From Streptomyces sp. WAC05374 (GTDB lineage Bacteria > Actinomycetota > Actinomycetes > Streptomycetales > Streptomycetaceae): a stretch of 64,000 nt of DNA. The position numbers and the translations under genes are program-made. A model generated the notes under the pieces. That model had not been told where the DNA came from. It worked only from the letters and a program-made list of their open reading frames with translations, and did no database searches. This document shows, piece by piece, positions 25,283-33,619 of the stretch (position 1 is its first letter; each line of letters starts with the position of its first letter). The stretch is from assembly GCF_004353505.1 (NCBI RefSeq), contig NZ_SMNQ01000014.1:109741-173740 (forward strand). Reading direction: 5' to 3'.

Positions 25283-25352
25283 GAAGTCCGTTCCTCGTTC
25301 ATCATCGTCATCGGCGGGTCGAGTGATCCGCTACTCAGGTCTCAAGTCTCGC

Positions 25353-25994
25353 TCAGCGCCCGGTGAGGCGCCTGGCGTTTTCCAGGTGGGCGGTCAGCCG
25401 CTCCTGGATGCGTACGGTGGCCTCGTCCAGCGCCGTGCGGGTGCGGCGTCCGGAGCCGTCCCCGGCCCGGAAGGCGTCGCCGAAGACCACGTCGACGCGG
25501 CTGCGCAGCGGGGGCAGCGCCTTGGTCAACCGTCCGCGGCGGTCGGTGCTTCCCAGGACGGCCACCGGGACGATGGGGGCGCCGCTGCGGAGGGCGAAGT
25601 ACGCGAGGCCGGCGCGGAGCGAGGCGAAGTCGCCCTCGCCCCGGGTGCCCTCCGGGAAGATGCCCAGCACGCCGCCGCCCGCGAGGACGTCGAGGGCGCC
25701 GGTGATGGCGGTGCGGTCGGGTGCGCCGCGGTCCACCTTGAGCTGGCCGATGCCTTCCAGGAAGGGGCCGAGGGGCCCCTTGAACGCCTCTTTCTTGATC
25801 AGGAAGTGCACGGGCCGGGGCGCGGTGCCCATCAGCATGGGGCCGTCGAGGTTGTGCGCGTGGTTGACGGCCAGGATCACGGGCCCGGAGGCCGGGACCC
25901 GCCAGGCGCCGAGGACGCGGGGCCTCCACAGCCCGTACATCAGGCCGATGCCGATTCCCCGCCCGACCGCGGCGCCCTTCTCGGAAGGGGTCAC
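25353..25994 (-). CDS. plsC: 1-acyl-glycerol-3-phosphate acyltransferase (PlsC family)
   Basis: A 213-residue membrane-associated acyltransferase. The catalytic HX4D motif is in VNHAHNLDGPML and the glycerophosphate site is FPEGTRGEGDF. It makes phosphatidate from lysophosphatidate, or acylates a related acceptor. The GTG start (VTPSEKGAAVGRG) overlaps the cmk stop as GTGA, so translation is coupled. Next to der, an actinobacterial arrangement. Confidence 0.9.
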   Translation of the reverse strand: MTPSEKGAAVGRGIGIGLMYGLWRPRVLGAWRVPASGPVILAVNHAHNLDGPMLMGTAPRPVHFLIKKEAFKGPLGPFLEGIGQLKVDRGAPDRTAITGALDVLAGGGVLGIFPEGTRGEGDFASLRAGLAYFALRSGAPIVPVAVLGSTDRRGRLTKALPPLRSRVDVVFGDAFRAGDGSGRRTRTALDEATVRIQERLTAHLENARRLTGR

Positions 25995-26674
25995 TTGGCG
26001 GCTCGCTTCTCCTCGATCAGGGTGACGACGCACTCGATGACCTGCTGGAGGGTGAGGTCGGTGGTGTCGACCTCGACGGCGTCGTCCGCCTTGGCGAGCG
26101 GCGACGTCTTGCGGCTGGAGTCGGCAGCGTCCCGCTTGATCAGGGCCTCGCGGGTGGTGTGGACGTCGGCGCCCTTGAGCTCGCCGGAGCGGCGTGCGGC
26201 GCGGGCCTCGGGGGACGCGGTGAGGAAGATCTTCAGGTCGGCGTCGGGCAGGACGGTGGTGCCGATGTCCCGGCCCTCGACGACGATGCCCGCCGCGGCG
26301 CTCGCGGCGATGGACCGCTGGAGCTCGGTGATGCGCTCCCGCACCTCGGGGACGGCGCTGACGGCGCTGACCTTGGAGGTGACCTCCTGGGTCCGGATGG
26401 GGCCGGAGGCGTCCACGCCGTCGACGGTGATCGTCGGGTGGGACGGGTCGGTGCCCGAGACGATGGTGGGCTTGCCGGCGGCGGAGGCCACGGCCCCGGC
26501 GTCGTCGGCGTCCACTCCGTTGGTGATCATCCACCAGGTGATCGCCCGGTACTGCGCGCCGGTGTCCAGGTAGCTGAGCCCCAGCTTGGCGGCGACCGCC
26601 TTGGAGGTGCTCGACTTGCCCGTGCCGGAGGGCCCGTCGATGGCGACGATCACGGATTCCACGGTGTCGGACAC
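25991..26674 (-). CDS. cmk: (d)CMP kinase
   Basis: A 227-residue cytidylate kinase. P-loop DGPSGTGKSS (residues 12-21 or so), SYLDTGAQYRAITW (CMP-binding), VVEGRDIGTTVLPDADLKIFLTAS and R-rich lid RDAADSSRKTSPL are present. It phosphorylates CMP/dCMP using ATP, feeding CTP and dCTP pools. GTG 26674 (VSDTVESVIVAIDG) is my choice; GTG 26662 is nearly as good, and a longer start (26725) lacks coding character. Overlaps plsC by 4 bases. Confidence 0.93.
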   Translation of the reverse strand: MSDTVESVIVAIDGPSGTGKSSTSKAVAAKLGLSYLDTGAQYRAITWWMITNGVDADDAGAVASAAGKPTIVSGTDPSHPTITVDGVDASGPIRTQEVTSKVSAVSAVPEVRERITELQRSIAASAAAGIVVEGRDIGTTVLPDADLKIFLTASPEARAARRSGELKGADVHTTREALIKRDAADSSRKTSPLAKADDAVEVDTTDLTLQQVIECVVTLIEEKRAAK

Positions 26675-26785
26675 CTTCCTGGTACGCGGGAGAGGGCCGG
26701 CCGGTTGCCTAGGGGCCCGGCACAAGGTTACCGACTGCTGCCCGCACCCCTTGCACCCATTCGGGGGACGCCCGCCGCCGGGGGG

Positions 26786-27871
26786 TCACTGCCGCAGCGG
26801 CCAGCCCCTTTCGCGGAGGGCGGCCGAGAGGACGGGGGCGGAGGCGGGCTCGACCATGAGCTGGATGAGACCCGCCTGCTGGCCGGTGGCGTGCTCGATG
26901 CGGACGTCCTCGATGTTGACGCCCGCCCGGCCCGCGTCCGCGAAGATGCGGGCGAGCTCGCCGGGCTGGTCGCTGAGGAGGACGGCGACCGTCTCGTAGG
27001 CGACCGGGCCGCCGCCGTGCTTGCCGGGGACGCGGGCGCGGCCGGCGTTGCCGCGGCGCAGCACGTCCTCGACGCCCGTGGCGCCGTCGCGCCGCTTGTC
27101 GTCGTCGGCGGACTGGAGGGAGCGCAGGGCCCGGACCGTCTCGTCGAGGTCCGCGGCCACCCCGGCGAGGACGTCGGCGACGGGGCCCGGGTTGGCCGAC
27201 AGGATCTCGACCCACATGCGCGGGTCGGAGGCCGCGATGCGCGTCACGTCCCGGATGCCCTGCCCGCACAGCCGTACGGCCGTCTCGTCGGCGTCCGCGA
27301 GCCGGGCGGCGACCATGGACGACACGAGCTGCGGGGTGTGGGAGACCAGCGCCACCGCCCGGTCGTGGGCGTCGGCGTCCATGACGACCGGTACCGCCCG
27401 GCACAGCGCGACCAGCTCCAGGGCGAGGTTCAGCACCTCGGTGTCGGTGTCCCGGGTCGGTGTCAGCACCCAGGGGCGGCCCTCGAACAGGTCGGCCGTC
27501 GCGGCCAGCGGGCCCGAGCGTTCCTTGCCGGACATGGGGTGCGTACCGATGTACGCGGAGAGGTCGAGGCCCAGCTCCTCCAGCTCCCGCTTGGGCCCGC
27601 CCTTGACGCTGGCGACGTCCAGGTAGCCGCGGGCGACTCCGCCGCGCATCGCGTCGGCGAGGGTGGCGGCGACGTACGCCGGCGGTACGGCGACGATCGC
27701 CAGGTCGACGGGGCCCCCGGGCGGTTCCTCGGTGCCGGCGCCGCGTGCGGCGGCGGTGCGGGCCCGGACGGGGTCGTGGTCGACGAGGTGGACGGTGACA
27801 CCGCGCCCGGTCAGGGCGAGGGCGGCGGAGGTGCCGATCAGACCGGTTCCGATGACGACGGCGGTTCTCAC
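26786..27871 (-). CDS. tyrA: Prephenate dehydrogenase with ACT domain
   Basis: A 361-residue enzyme of tyrosine synthesis, oxidatively decarboxylating prephenate to 4-hydroxyphenylpyruvate. The NAD-binding VIGTGLIGTSAALAL (residues 4-18), THPMSGKERSG with the catalytic His, and VSHTPQLVSSMVAARL are intact; a C-terminal ACT domain (about 280-350, AVLLSDQPGELARIFADAG) suggests allosteric control by tyrosine. The GTG start overlaps the aroH stop (GTGA), pairing it with chorismate mutase, the preceding step. 111 bases separate it from cmk. Confidence 0.95.
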   Translation of the reverse strand: MRTAVVIGTGLIGTSAALALTGRGVTVHLVDHDPVRARTAAARGAGTEEPPGGPVDLAIVAVPPAYVAATLADAMRGGVARGYLDVASVKGGPKRELEELGLDLSAYIGTHPMSGKERSGPLAATADLFEGRPWVLTPTRDTDTEVLNLALELVALCRAVPVVMDADAHDRAVALVSHTPQLVSSMVAARLADADETAVRLCGQGIRDVTRIAASDPRMWVEILSANPGPVADVLAGVAADLDETVRALRSLQSADDDKRRDGATGVEDVLRRGNAGRARVPGKHGGGPVAYETVAVLLSDQPGELARIFADAGRAGVNIEDVRIEHATGQQAGLIQLMVEPASAPVLSAALRERGWPLRQ

Positions 27872-28230
27872 TGGGCGATGTCCTTGCGGAGGGCGGCCGC
27901 GGCGCCGAGGTAGACGTGCGCGACGGCGGACTTGGGCAGGTCGGTCTCGACGTGGGCGAGGACGCGCACGACGCGCGGCATCGCGCCGGCGACGTCCAGC
28001 TCCTGGGCGCACAGCAGCGGGACGTCCACGATGCCGAGGCCGCGCGCCGCCACTGCGGGGAAGTCGCTGTGCAGGTCGGGGGTGGCGGTGAACCAGACGC
28101 TGATCAGGTCGTCGGGCGTGAGGCCGTTGCGGTCCAGTACGGCGGTGAGCAGCTCGCCGACCTGGTCCCGCATGTGCCCGGCGTCGTCCCGCTCGAGCTG
28201 GACGGCCCCTCGGACCGCTCGTACCGCCAC
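27868..28230 (-). CDS. aroH: Chorismate mutase, AroH type
   Basis: A 120-residue class II chorismate mutase, converting chorismate to prephenate. RAVRGAVQLERD near the start provides the substrate arginine. VPLLCAQELDVAGAMPRVVRVLAHVET contains the glutamate and second arginine of the trimeric active site. I chose GTG 28230 because it gives the normal family length and has GGAG 8 bases before it. Coupled to tyrA. Confidence 0.93.
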   Translation of the reverse strand: MAVRAVRGAVQLERDDAGHMRDQVGELLTAVLDRNGLTPDDLISVWFTATPDLHSDFPAVAARGLGIVDVPLLCAQELDVAGAMPRVVRVLAHVETDLPKSAVAHVYLGAAAALRKDIAQ

Positions 28231-28341
28231 GTCCCCGCTCCTTCGCCTGTGCCGCACGCGTGCCGCGCGCACGGGTGCTGTCGTTCAGCCTAGTCAGACC
28301 GGGCGGGAGCGCCGGACGTGTCCGGCATGCAGACTGTCCGC

Positions 28342-28680
28342 ATGCTGCTTCACGTCGTACCGGAGGCCGAGTGGCAGGCCGGTTCCGGTGACCCGTACCG
28401 GCCCGCTTCCCTCGCCTCGGAGGGATTCGTGCACTGCTCGCCCGACGAGGGGACGGCGCTGGCCGTCGTCGAGGCCTACTACCGGGACGTGCCGGGGCCG
28501 CTGCTGCTGCTGGCGCTCGACGAGGCGCTGCTGACCGCCGAGGTCCGCTGGGAGGGCGGTGCGGACGGGGGGCGCTTCCCGCACGTGTACGGTCCGGTCG
28601 ACCGCGCCGCCGTCGTGGGCGTGCGGGAGATCCGCCGTGACGGGTCCGGCCGTGTCACGGGGCTCGCCCCGCGGGTGTAA
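28342..28680 (+). CDS. DUF952 family protein
   Basis: A 112-residue protein of DUF952 (MLLHVVPEAEW, YRPASLASEGFVHCSPDEGT, FPHVYGPVDRAAVVGV). The family resembles glutathione-S-transferase-independent, single-domain folds with conserved His/Cys near the middle (VHCS); its activity is unknown. ATG 28342 fits the family start; GTG 28318 would add eight residues. Divergent from aroH. Confidence 0.85.
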   Translation: MLLHVVPEAEWQAGSGDPYRPASLASEGFVHCSPDEGTALAVVEAYYRDVPGPLLLLALDEALLTAEVRWEGGADGGRFPHVYGPVDRAAVVGVREIRRDGSGRVTGLAPRV

Positions 28681-28732
28681 GCGTCAGCGCGGTTGCTTCG
28701 TGCCGGGGGCGTACGGCGTCAGGATGCTGCCC

Positions 28733-29224
28733 ATGACTTCAGCCCCCACGCCCCGCCGTACCGTCCTGGTGGCCGCCGCGTCGGCCACCGCCGCCCTGGT
28801 CACCGGCTGCGGCGGCGACGACGGTGCCGCCCCCGCGGTGACGGACGGCACCGCCACGGCCCCCGACGCGTCGCCGCCCGGCACCGCTGCCACCACGGCC
28901 ACGGCCACCGCCACGACGGGGTCGCCGGCGCCCCAGGACGGCGAGCTCGCCAGGACGGCCGACATCCCGTCCGGTGGCGGCACGATCTTCAAGGAGCGCA
29001 AGGTGGTGGTGACCCAGCCGCGGGACGGCGAGTTCAAGGCGTTCTCCGCGGTCTGCACCCATCAGGCGTGCATCGTGGCCACGGTGGAGAACGGCACCAT
29101 CAACTGCGTCTGCCACGGCAGCCGGTTCCGCATCGCGGACGGCTCGGTCGCGCGCGGCCCCGCCACCCGGCCGCTGCCCGCCGAGCGGATCACCGTGGAG
29201 GGGGACAGCATCCGCCTGGCGTAG
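28733..29224 (+). CDS. Exported Rieske [2Fe-2S] protein
   Basis: A 163-residue protein. Twin-arginine signal PRRTVLVAAASATAALVTGC, which also ends in a lipobox (VTGC), then a Thr/Ala linker and a Rieske domain. The two cluster motifs are CTHQAC (first Cys and His ligands, with a structural Cys) and CVCHGSRF (second Cys and His). It carries an electron at moderate or high potential; the redox partner is not in the neighbourhood. Typical of streptomycete 'Rieske (2Fe-2S) protein' genes. ATG 28733 has AGGA 8 bases upstream. Confidence 0.92.
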   Translation: MTSAPTPRRTVLVAAASATAALVTGCGGDDGAAPAVTDGTATAPDASPPGTAATTATATATTGSPAPQDGELARTADIPSGGGTIFKERKVVVTQPRDGEFKAFSAVCTHQACIVATVENGTINCVCHGSRFRIADGSVARGPATRPLPAERITVEGDSIRLA

Positions 29225-29234
29225 GGTCTGGCGC

Positions 29235-29930
29235 ATGCTGACCCCGGACGTCCTGGTGCGCGACCACACGATCTACTCCTGCGTCATGGGCTCGCGCGCC
29301 TTCGGGCTCGCCACCGACGGCAGCGACACCGACCGGCGGGGTGTGTTCCTGGCCCCCACCCCGCTCCAGTGGCGTTTCGACAAGCCGCCGACCCACATAG
29401 AGGGGCCGGCGGACGAGCAGTTCAGTTGGGAGCTGGAGCGGTTCTGCGAGCTGGCCCTGCGCGGCAACCCCAACGTCCTGGAGTGCCTGCACTCGCCGCT
29501 GGTCGAGCGCGTCGACGACACCGGCCGTGAACTGCTGGCGCTGCGGCCCGCGTTCCTCTCCCGCGAGGCGCACCGTGTCTTCGTCCGCTACGCGCACGCG
29601 CAGCGCAGGAAGCTCGACGCGGACGTCCGCGTGCACGGCGCGCCCCGCTGGAAGCACGCCATGCACCTGCTGCGGCTGCTGGCGGCCTGCCGTGACCTGC
29701 TGCGGACGGGCGAGCTGGTGATCGACGTGGGCGAGGGGCGCGAGCGGCTCCTGGCGGTCAAGCGGGGCGAGGTGCCCTGGCACGAGGTCGAGGCGTGGAT
29801 GACCCGCCTGGCCACCGAGGCCGACGACGCGCTCGAGGGCTCCCCGCTCCCGCCGGAGCCGGACCGCAGGGCGGTCGAGGACTTCCTGTTCCGCACGCGC
29901 CGGGCATCGGCGCTCGCGGCGCTGGCCTAG
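29235..29930 (+). CDS. RlaP-like DNA polymerase beta-superfamily nucleotidyltransferase
   Basis: A 231-residue minimal nucleotidyltransferase. The motif GSRAFGLATDGSDTDRRGV (residues 19-37) gives the hG[GS] and DxD catalytic residues, and later WELERFCELALRGNPNVLE and KHAMHLLRLL are RlaP-like. RlaP proteins (RNA-ligase-associated pol beta) have been placed by comparative genomics in RNA repair settings. No RNA ligase is nearby. The gene lies 10 bases after the Rieske gene and overlaps the ADP-ribosylglycohydrolase 3' end by 4 bases on the other strand. Substrate unknown. Confidence 0.82.
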   Translation: MLTPDVLVRDHTIYSCVMGSRAFGLATDGSDTDRRGVFLAPTPLQWRFDKPPTHIEGPADEQFSWELERFCELALRGNPNVLECLHSPLVERVDDTGRELLALRPAFLSREAHRVFVRYAHAQRRKLDADVRVHGAPRWKHAMHLLRLLAACRDLLRTGELVIDVGEGRERLLAVKRGEVPWHEVEAWMTRLATEADDALEGSPLPPEPDRRAVEDFLFRTRRASALAALA

Positions 29931-30955
29931 GCGTCCCAGAGCGCTCCGAGCGTCAGCAGTTCGCTGCCGTACTCGATCCGGTCCGCCCAGTCCTTCGGCC
30001 AGGCGCCGGCGCCGAGGTGGGCGCCGGCGAAGGCACCGGCCAGGCAGGCGATGGAGTCGGAGTCGCCCTTGGTGCAGGCGGCCCGGCGGATGGCCGTGAC
30101 CGGTTCCTCGGGGAAGAGCAGGAAGCAGAGCAGCGCACTGGTCAGCGCCTCCTCGGCGATCCAGCCCTCGCCGGTCAGCAGGCACGGGTCGGTCTCCGGG
30201 TCGGCCGTGCGCAGCGCCGTGTCCAGGGTGCTCAGGGCCTGGGCGCACTCGTCCCAGCCGCGCTCGATGAACGACTCGGGCGTCGCGTCGTGGGAGTACG
30301 TCCACAGGTCGCCGAGCCACTGCCGGTGGTAGCGGGAGCGGTTCTCGTACGCGTAGGAGCGCAGTTGCCCGACCAGGCCCAGCGGCTCGGCGCCCTGCGA
30401 CAGCAGGTGCACCGCCCGGGCGGTGAGGTCGGAGGCGGCCAGCGCGGTGGGGTGGCCGTGCGTGAGGGCGGCCTGGAGCTGGGCGGCGCCCGCCCGCTGT
30501 TCCTGGCTGAGTCCGGGGACGAGGCCGATGGGGGCGACCCGCATGTTGGCGCCGCAGCCCTTGGAGCCGATCTGGCTGGCCGCCTGCCAGGGGCGGTCGC
30601 CACCGGTGTCGAGCTTCTGGCAGGCGACCAGACAGGTGCGGCCGGGCGCCCGGTTGTTCTCGGGCGAGTGGTACCAGTCGACGAACTCGTCGCGCAGCGG
30701 GCGGGTGAGCCGGAGCGGGGCGAGGGAGCCGCGGGCGAGCGCCGTGCGGACGGCACGGGCGACCGCGAGGGTCATCTGGGTGTCGTCAGTGACGATCGCG
30801 GGCCTCGGCAGGGCCATCTCCCGCCAGGGGCCGCACTTCGCGAGGATGGAGGGGACGTCGTGGAACTCGGTCGGGAAGCCCAGCGCGTCGCCGAGCGCGA
30901 GCCCGATGAGCGAGCCGGTGGCCGCCTGCTTGGTCGTCGTCCTGGTCGTGATCAT
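29927..30955 (-). CDS. ADP-ribosylglycohydrolase family protein
   Basis: A 342-residue all-helical hydrolase. GLALGDALGFPTEFHD at the N-terminus and TDDTQMTLAVARAV provide the first metal-binding Asp/Thr cluster; the C-terminal CTKGDSDSIACLAGAFAGAHLG supplies the second. These are the dinuclear Mg2+ motifs of ADP-ribosyl-hydrolases (DraG/ARH). It would remove ADP-ribose from proteins, nucleic acids or small molecules. The ATG overlaps the NrtR-like gene stop (ATGA), so both are co-translated, which fits a link to NAD/ADP-ribose metabolism. Confidence 0.9.
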   Translation of the reverse strand: MITTRTTTKQAATGSLIGLALGDALGFPTEFHDVPSILAKCGPWREMALPRPAIVTDDTQMTLAVARAVRTALARGSLAPLRLTRPLRDEFVDWYHSPENNRAPGRTCLVACQKLDTGGDRPWQAASQIGSKGCGANMRVAPIGLVPGLSQEQRAGAAQLQAALTHGHPTALAASDLTARAVHLLSQGAEPLGLVGQLRSYAYENRSRYHRQWLGDLWTYSHDATPESFIERGWDECAQALSTLDTALRTADPETDPCLLTGEGWIAEEALTSALLCFLLFPEEPVTAIRRAACTKGDSDSIACLAGAFAGAHLGAGAWPKDWADRIEYGSELLTLGALWDA

Positions 30956-31695
30956 TCCTGCCGTCCTTCCGGTCGCAGCAGTGGCGGGTGCAGGGCCGTC
31001 GCCTGGCCCGCCCGGTAGAGAGCGGCCGGTTTCCCCCGTCCGCCGGTGAGGCGCGGCGGTCCCTCCACGGCCTGGACGAAGCCGGGTGTGGCGAGGACCT
31101 TGCGCCGGAAGTTGGGGCGGTCGAGCTCGACGCCCCAGACCGTCTCGTACACCTGCCGCAGCTCGCCGAGGGTGAACTCGGGCGGGCAGAAGGCGGTGGC
31201 GAGGCAGGTGTACTCGAGCTTGTCGCCCACGCGCCGGTGGGCGTCGGCGAGGATCGTGTCGTGGTCGAAGGCGAGCGGCCCGTACGAGCCGTACGGCAGC
31301 CACTGGGCGTGCGCCGCGTCCCCGCCGCCCTTCGGCTCCGGCAGGTCCGGTACGAGGGCGGTGTACGCCACGGAGACGACCCGCATCCTCGGGTCGCGGT
31401 CGGGCTCGCTGTAGGTGCCGAGCTGTTCCAGGTGGAGGCGGGCGGCCGTGGCGTCGGACAGGCCGGTCTCCTCGGCGAGCTCCCGGCGGGCGGCCTGTCC
31501 GGCGGACTCCCGGGGCAGGACGAATCCGCCGGGCAGGGCCCAGCGGCCCTTGTAGGGCTCCTGGCCGCGCTCGACGAGCAGGACCTGGAGTTTCTCGTCG
31601 CGGACGGTGAAGACGGCCAGGTCGACGGTGACGGCGAACGGCTCGAAGGCGTACGGGTCGTAGCCGTCCGGGCGCGGCTCGCGCGGCTCGTTCAT
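30952..31695 (-). CDS. NrtR-like Nudix transcriptional regulator
   Basis: A 247-residue protein. An N-terminal Nudix domain (about 20-150) carries an intact Nudix box (GFVLPRESAGQAARRELAEETGL), and a C-terminal winged HTH (about 170-230: FTLGELRQVYETVWGVELDRPNFRRKVL) is typical of NrtR, which senses ADP-ribose and represses NAD-related genes. It may keep some hydrolase activity, since the box is complete. Coupled to the ADP-ribosylglycohydrolase. A 27-base palindrome 107 bases upstream is its likely autoregulatory operator. Confidence 0.88.
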   Translation of the reverse strand: MNEPREPRPDGYDPYAFEPFAVTVDLAVFTVRDEKLQVLLVERGQEPYKGRWALPGGFVLPRESAGQAARRELAEETGLSDATAARLHLEQLGTYSEPDRDPRMRVVSVAYTALVPDLPEPKGGGDAAHAQWLPYGSYGPLAFDHDTILADAHRRVGDKLEYTCLATAFCPPEFTLGELRQVYETVWGVELDRPNFRRKVLATPGFVQAVEGPPRLTGGRGKPAALYRAGQATALHPPLLRPEGRQE

Positions 31696-31801
31696 ACCCG
31701 CACCACCCCGGCCGCGCGGGCGCGGGGGCCCGGGCCACCCCCGTGGGTCCAGGTCCGCCCGCCGTGCGCGGCAGGGGTGATGGGGAGTCTCAACGCCGCC
31801 T

Positions 31802-31828
31802 CCTTAAGAGTCACCTTGACTATAAAGG
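31802..31828. promoter_or_regulatory. Palindromic operator candidate for the NrtR-like regulator
   Basis: Left arm 31802-31813 (CCTTAAGAGTCA) and right arm 31817-31828 (TGACTATAAAGG) match at 10 of 12 positions around a 3-base centre CCT. It is the only strong palindrome between the rluB terminator and the regulator start. The two-arm AGTCA...TGACT core with flanking AT is in keeping with an NrtR site. Inference. Confidence 0.6.
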
Positions 31829-31851
31829 CGGGCGAGGGTGCGCCACAAGCG

Positions 31852-31889
31852 CGAAAGCCCGCGGCCTTTCCGCAGGCCACGGGCTTTCG
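31852..31889. terminator. Hairpin terminator after rluB
   Basis: Long stem with arms CGAAAGCCCG/CGGGCTTTCG plus GGCCT/AGGCC (one bulge each), loop TTCCGC, 15 bases beyond the rluB stop on the minus strand. Confidence 0.8.
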
Positions 31890-31904
31890 TACCGGTATGA
31901 GTGA

Positions 31905-33017
31905 CTACAGACCGACTTCCTTCATCAGCATGCCGACCTCGGTGTTGGTCAGGCGGCGCAGCCAGCCCGACTTCTGGTCGCCGAGCTGGATCGGACCGAA
32001 CGCGGTCCGTACGAGCTTGTCGACCGGGAAGCCCGCCTCGGCGAGCATGCGGCGCACGATGTGCTTGCGGCCCTCGTGGAGCTGCACCTCGACCAGGTAG
32101 TTCTTGCCGGTCTGCTCGACGACCCGGAAGTGGTCGGCGCGGGCGTAGCCGTCCTCGAGCTGGATGCCCTCCTTGAGGCGCTTGCCCACCTCGCGCGGGA
32201 GCGGGCCGGTGATGGCCGCCAGGTAGGTCTTCTTGACGCCGTACTTCGGGTGCGTCAGGCGGTGAGCCAGCTCACCGTGGTTGGTGAGCAGGATGATGCC
32301 CTCGGTCTCGGTGTCGAGCCGGCCGACGTGGAAGAGCCGCGTCTCGCGGTTGGTGACGTAGTCGCCGAGGCACTGGCGGCCGTCCGGGTCCTCCATCGTC
32401 GACACGACGCCGGCGGGCTTGTTGAGCGCGAAGAACAGGTACGACTGGGTCGCCACGGTCAGGCCGTCGACCTTGATCTCGTCCTTCTCCGGGTCGACGC
32501 GCGTGCCCTGCTCCATGACGATCTCGCCGTTGACCTCGACGCGACCGGCGTCGATCAGCTCCTCGCAGGCCCGCCGCGATCCCATGCCGGCCCTGGCCAG
32601 CACCTTCTGGAGGCGCTCGCCCTCCTGCTCGCCGAACGTCTTCGGCGTCTTGATCTCGGGCCTGTTCGCGTACCGCTCGCGGTTGCGCTCCTCGATCCGG
32701 GCGTCGAGCTCACGCGGACGCGCCGGGGTCGTGCGGCCGCCGCCGCGCTGGGGCGACTGCCGGGGGCCGCCCTTGGCGCCGCCGCGGGCCGCCGCGCCGC
32801 GTCCGCGCTTCGGGCCCTCGGAGGGGCCGCCCACGTCGTAGCTGCGCTCCTCGGGGCGGGGGCGGCGCGGGTTGCTCCCGCGCTGCTGCCGGTCGTCGCG
32901 GCTGTTACCGGCACCCCGGTAGTTGCCACGGCCGCCGCTGCTGCCGCGGCCGCCGCTGTTGCCACCACGGCTCCCGCCGTTGTTTCCGCTGCTGTTCCTG
33001 CCGCTGCTGCTTCGCAT
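31905..33017 (-). CDS. rluB: 23S rRNA pseudouridine synthase RluB family
   Basis: A 370-residue RsuA/RluB-type pseudouridine synthase acting on large-subunit rRNA. The N-terminal 120 residues are Arg/Gly/Ser-rich and disordered (NSGGRGSSGGRGNYRG), which is longer than in E. coli RluB. An S4 domain (ERLQKVLARAGMGSRRACEELI) and catalytic domain follow, with the nucleophile Asp in HVGRLDTETEGIILLTN and EGRKHIVRRMLAEAG. ATG 33017 overlaps the scpB stop by one base (TGATG). It sits in the scpA-scpB-rluB order, as in many Gram-positives. Confidence 0.95.
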   Translation of the reverse strand: MRSSSGRNSSGNNGGSRGGNSGGRGSSGGRGNYRGAGNSRDDRQQRGSNPRRPRPEERSYDVGGPSEGPKRGRGAAARGGAKGGPRQSPQRGGGRTTPARPRELDARIEERNRERYANRPEIKTPKTFGEQEGERLQKVLARAGMGSRRACEELIDAGRVEVNGEIVMEQGTRVDPEKDEIKVDGLTVATQSYLFFALNKPAGVVSTMEDPDGRQCLGDYVTNRETRLFHVGRLDTETEGIILLTNHGELAHRLTHPKYGVKKTYLAAITGPLPREVGKRLKEGIQLEDGYARADHFRVVEQTGKNYLVEVQLHEGRKHIVRRMLAEAGFPVDKLVRTAFGPIQLGDQKSGWLRRLTNTEVGMLMKEVGL

Positions 33018-33619
33018 CAAAATTCCGTCTTGTCGTCTGCGTGCGTGGAATCCGGAGCGTCCGGATCGAACGACGGGACCCCTTCCTGCGTCTCGGCCTC
33101 GATCGCGTCCGCCTCGGGGAGGAAGGGCGCGAGCTCGGGGAGCTCGTCCAGGCCGCGCAGGCCCATCCGCTCCAGGAAGTAGTTCGTCGTCCTGTACAGG
33201 ATCGCACCTGTTTCGCGTTCCGCGCCCGCCTCCTCCACCAGGCCCCGCTGGAGGAGGGTGCGCATCACGCCGTCGCAGTTCACTCCGCGGACCGCCGAGA
33301 CCCTCGACCGGCTCACCGGCTGGCGGTACGCCACGACCGCCAGGGTCTCCAGCGCGGCCTGGGTGAGCCGTGCCTGCTGGCCGTCCAGGACGAACCTCTC
33401 CACGGCCTCCGCGTACTCGGGGCGCGTGTAGAAGCGCCACCCCCCGGCGACCAGCCGCAGCTCGAAGCCCCGGCGCTGGACGTCGTACTCGTCGGCCAGC
33501 TCCCTCAGCGCGTCGGCGACCTCGCGGCGCGGCCGGTCCAGCACCTTGGCCAGGTGCTCCTCGGTGGCGGGCTCGTCGACGACCATGAGAACGGCCTCCA
33601 GGGCCGGCTTCAGCTCCAT
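33017..33619 (-). CDS. scpB: Segregation and condensation protein B
   Basis: A 200-residue winged-helix protein that joins ScpA in the SMC condensin complex. MELKPALEAVLMVVDEPATEEHLAKVL and AALETLAVVAYRQPVSRSRVSAVRGVNCDGV are ScpB signatures. A GGAGGAGA site lies just before; ATG 33619 (or GTG 33622) overlaps the scpA stop, so the three genes scpA-scpB-rluB are translationally coupled. Confidence 0.95.
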   Translation of the reverse strand: MELKPALEAVLMVVDEPATEEHLAKVLDRPRREVADALRELADEYDVQRRGFELRLVAGGWRFYTRPEYAEAVERFVLDGQQARLTQAALETLAVVAYRQPVSRSRVSAVRGVNCDGVMRTLLQRGLVEEAGAERETGAILYRTTNYFLERMGLRGLDELPELAPFLPEADAIEAETQEGVPSFDPDAPDSTHADDKTEF

